A stretch of 64,000 nucleotides of DNA from CAWKKW01 sp963850345 (lineage in GTDB: Bacteria; Acidobacteriota; Terriglobia; Terriglobales; Acidobacteriaceae), in NCBI GenBank assembly GCA_963850345.1, contig CAWKKW010000002.1, forward strand, positions 372,001 to 436,000. The letters are read 5' to 3'. This document shows, one piece after another, positions 61,801-64,000 of the stretch. The notes below the pieces were generated by a model. It saw only the letters and a program-made list of their open reading frames with translations, was not told where the DNA came from and made no database searches. Positions within the stretch are counted from its first letter, which is position 1. Each line of letters begins with the position of its first letter. A program made the translations under genes and the position numbers.

Positions 61801-62779
61801 GTTTGCGCGACCAGGCCGCGAAGGATGCGGCGGAATGGACAGAAGAGGCTAGAGTACTGCGACTCTGCGCTGGCCGAGAGCGAGCAGCAACTGAAGGCGC
61901 TGCGATCCGAGACCGATGCATTGCGCGAGACTCGCAGTGCGCTGACGGCACGGGCAGCCAAGCTGGCCTCAGACCTGCAGCATCAGGAAGAGACCTGCCT
62001 GAACGATCTGGGCGTGGAAGCAAGCGTACTGCGCGAAGATGCGGAGATCGCAAGGCTCGAGAGCGAGGCGTTGTCGGCAGAAGACGAGGCGTGCCGCGGA
62101 CTTGAAACAGAAGTTGGAGTCGATGGGCCCGGTGAACATGATGGCGCTCGAGGAGTACAAGGAGACCGCGGAGCGTCACGAGTTTCTGGAGACGCAGCGC
62201 AAGGACCTCCTGGACTCGATCGAGAACACGCAGTCGACCATTCGGGAGATCGATCAGATTTCGCGGCTCAAGTTCGACGAGGCGTTCGCGCGCATCAACG
62301 AAAACTTCAGCGTCACGTTTGCCAAGCTGTTTGGCGGCGGACAGGCGTTCATGAAGCTCACGGACACGGAGAACACCGCCGAAAGCGGCATCGACATCGT
62401 CGCGTCGCCGCCGGGCAAGAAGATGCAGAATGTGCTGCTGCTGTCGGGCGGCGAAAAGGCACTGACGGCGCTCTCGCTGCTGGTGGGTATCTTCCAGTTT
62501 CAGCCGAGCCCCTTCTGCGTACTCGACGAAGTGGATGCGCCTCTCGATGAGACCAACGTCGGTCGGCTCGCGGATATGCTGCGCGGCATGGCGGTGGATA
62601 CGCAATTTGTGATGGTGACGCACTCGAAGCGGATGATGCAGGCCGCGGACCTGATCTATGGCGTAACCATGCAGGAGCTTGGTGTTTCGAAGGTGGTGTC
62701 AGTGCGGCTTGGAGGCCACGATCGGGCTACTGAGCGAGCCAACAGCCGGAACACCGAATCACGCATGGCCATGGCCTAG
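58882..62779 (+). pseudogene. smc: Chromosome segregation ATPase SMC, interrupted by frameshifts
   Basis: SMC folds the chromosome with ScpA/ScpB. Start ATG 58882 (AAGGAG upstream). Head domain: VVVGPNGCGKSNILDG (Walker A), an acidic/Ala-rich insert at about residues 105-165, then the DPRIF-type segment; coiled coil; hinge (STDTVRKLFRQNSLEGG, VNGQYESVVDEFL); second coiled coil; C-terminal LLLSGGEKALTALSLL (signature) and FCVLDEVDAPLDE (Walker B). The protein must be read in several frames: shifts near 60853 (GGG), 61802 (TTT), 61848-61854 and 62090-62098, each explained by one extra base. Corrected length is about 1297 residues. As SMC is nearly universal, sequence error is likelier than a real pseudogene. 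Confidence 0.85.
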
Positions 62780-62994
62780 CGTTTCCTGCGATTGCAGGCA
62801 GTTCTCGTGTGAGTCCGTAGCACGATGGGGCAATCGAGCGAAACACATGCACCGGCGCGGACAGCAAGAGCCATTTCAATTCGTACCTGTCGCAGTTGCG
62901 CAGATGACAACCTCGTCATGAATGCGCCCAGACTGCGCTGTCATTTCTCTTGTCGATACGTCTTTGAGCCGGTTGCGACGCATCCCTAGAACGT

Positions 62995-63767
62995 ATGGGA
63001 GCGGAGCACGTTTCTTTTGACAACTCGCGGAGTCTTCGGTTGGTCGGCGACCTGTATCGCGCGAGCGATCGCCACATCGTGATCCTGTCGCACGGCTTCA
63101 CCAGCGACAAGCAGTCTCGTGGACGCTTTCCTCGCCTGGCCAACGCATTGAATGAGGCTGGACACAGCGCGCTCGCTTTCGATTTCGCAGGTTGCGGAGA
63201 CAGCGACGATGACACCCTGCATCCCGACAAGCTACTCGACGATTTGCGATCCGCGATCCGCTACGCGCAACTGCATGGCTTCGAGTGCATTGCGCTGTAT
63301 GGGCACAGCCTGGGAACAACGATTTCATTGCGCGCCTATTCGAGCGCGATACAGACCATGGTGCTGAGCGGCGCGGGCACGGGCGCGATCGATTACGACT
63401 GGTCGGAGCACTATTCGCGCGAACAGCTTCACGAGTTGTCGACGACCGGCTTGTTGACGACGAAGGCCGGCGGCGAGGTCGAGCGGTCGGTCGTGATCCA
63501 GGCAGCGCTGCTCGATTCCTTTGAAAGCATCGACGCCCGGAATTGCTGTCACCGGTGAAGTGCCCGGTGTTGCTCATTCACGGCGGTAACGAAGAGGATT
63601 GGGAGGAACAGATGCTGCTGGAGCGATCGCGCGATGGGCTGAAATATTTCTCGCCCAAGTCGCGCATTGAAGTGGTTCCCGGCGCGACACATAGCTTCAC
63701 TGATCACTACGACGAAGTGATCCGGTTAACACAAGAGTGGCTAATGGAGAAGATGCCGGTCCATTGA
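62995..63767 (+). pseudogene. Alpha/beta hydrolase, interrupted by one frameshift
   Basis: An alpha/beta-hydrolase of about 257 residues once corrected. The first frame runs from ATG 62995 with SHGFTSDKQSRGRF and the nucleophile elbow LYGHSLGTTIS; it is broken near 63540. The second frame contains CPVLLIHGGNEEDW and the His in VPGATHSFTDHYDEV, and ends at 63767. One missing G in CCCGG (restoring DARELLSPVKCPVLL) joins them. It resembles esterase/acyl-hydrolase proteins with a GHSLG motif; the substrate is unknown. With the smc shifts, this makes sequence error the likely cause. The gap 62780-62994 shows no gene. Confidence 0.75.
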
Positions 63768-63844
63768 GAAGCTGCCCCGTGGATCTAGATGATGCCGCTG
63801 GAGTCCGCGGATGGCCTTCAGGCGAGCACAGGCTGCGAGCGGGC

Positions 63845-63882
63845 AAAAAACTGCCCCCGGGCAGTCTGAGCGTCCCGGGGGC
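63845..63882 (-). terminator. Rho-independent terminator for a minus-strand gene beyond the right edge
   Basis: GCCCCCGGG (63853-63861) and CCCGGGGGC (63874-63882) pair perfectly over 9 bases. On the minus strand the stem is followed by AGTTTTTTG. No minus-strand gene ends inside the window, so it likely serves one that enters from the right. Confidence 0.75.
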
Positions 63883-63913
63883 GTGTAGCATGACTAACTA
63901 GCGATACAGAAGG

Positions 63914-63954
63914 CCAGTAGCCTGAGCCGGAGGTCGGTAGCTCCCGGCTACTGG
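63914..63954. repeat. Inverted repeat at the right edge
   Basis: CCAGTAGCC (63914-63922) and GGCTACTGG (63946-63954) are perfect complements with an inner GAGC/GCTC pair. It could be part of an RNA leader or of the 3' end of the gene implied by the terminator at 63845. Nature undecided. Confidence 0.4.
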
Positions 63955-64000
63955 TGCGATCTGTCAATCAAGGAAGAAAGTCCTGGCTTCCCCTTTCCAA

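Noticed and set aside
61061..62623. A 520-codon open frame on the minus strand
   Set aside because: Antisense to the coiled-coil part of smc; its Leu/Arg/Gln-rich repeats mirror the coiled coil.
63880..64000. A cyclic-di-GMP (GEMM-like) riboswitch at the right edge
   Set aside because: Some GC-rich stem similarity, but the conserved core is not convincing and the region may be the end of a gene.
1..64000. CRISPR arrays, insertion sequences, prophage, tRNA or rRNA genes
   Set aside because: None found on reading both strands; tRNA calls would need a covariance-model scan to exclude fully.

Overview
The window reads as a chromosomal segment of a soil-type Acidobacteriota (Terriglobia/Acidobacteriaceae-like). 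This assignment is inferred, not proven. It rests on the high G+C coding style, a membrane-anchored winged-helix/TolB-propeller regulator, several small secreted proteins of acidobacterial character, a diderm envelope (TolC, RND pump, TonB, beta-barrel-like proteins) and full respiratory machinery. No rRNA, tRNA, CRISPR array, transposase or phage gene was found.

Layout. 1-1.7 kb: pdxS (5' end cut by the window) and pdxT. 1.7-5.3 kb: a compact cytochrome c oxidase operon (subunits II, I, III) plus a small CxxC membrane protein. 5.3-7.7 kb: a hypothetical gene, a secreted phosphatase, a ThiS-like protein and a DUF1801 protein. 7.9-9.5 kb: a radical SAM/SPASM maturase followed at once by a 63-residue cysteine-bearing peptide, a candidate RiPP system. 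9.8-19.1 kb: accessory genes (beta-barrel-like protein, DinB, amidohydrolase, winged-helix/TolB regulator, glycogen synthase, TonB). 19.3-33.2 kb: a 13-gene nuo operon (A C D orf E F G H J K L M N) from which nuoB and nuoI are absent. 33.2-36.8 kb, minus strand: atpZ-atpI-atpB-atpE without the rest of the ATP synthase, then an ABC exporter. 36.9-40.1 kb: lysS, ymdB, an Rrf2 regulator. 40.4-45.5 kb: a membrane spermidine-synthase-like protein and a bufferin-like MNIO operon (Cys-repeat precursor, DUF692 enzyme, DUF2063 partner, DoxX). 45.5-55.1 kb: two secreted proteins, an SDR, and a TolC/adaptor/RND efflux operon. 55.1-57.8 kb, minus strand: metX-metY preceded by a structured leader with a short Met/Cys peptide. 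57.8-63.8 kb: a CHRD protein, smc and an alpha/beta hydrolase. The last two carry single-base frameshifts, several in homopolymers, that look like sequence errors.

The genes worth most attention are the radical SAM/peptide pair (7.9-9.5 kb), the bufferin-like operon (42.8-45.5 kb), the metY leader (57.54-57.77 kb), and the residue changes in the cytochrome oxidase: the D-channel entrance Asp and both carboxylates of the Mg site are replaced. Bioenergetic genes dominate (oxidase, complex I, F0 part of ATP synthase), but complex I and ATP synthase are each incomplete here, so their remaining subunits must lie elsewhere in the genome if the complexes function.
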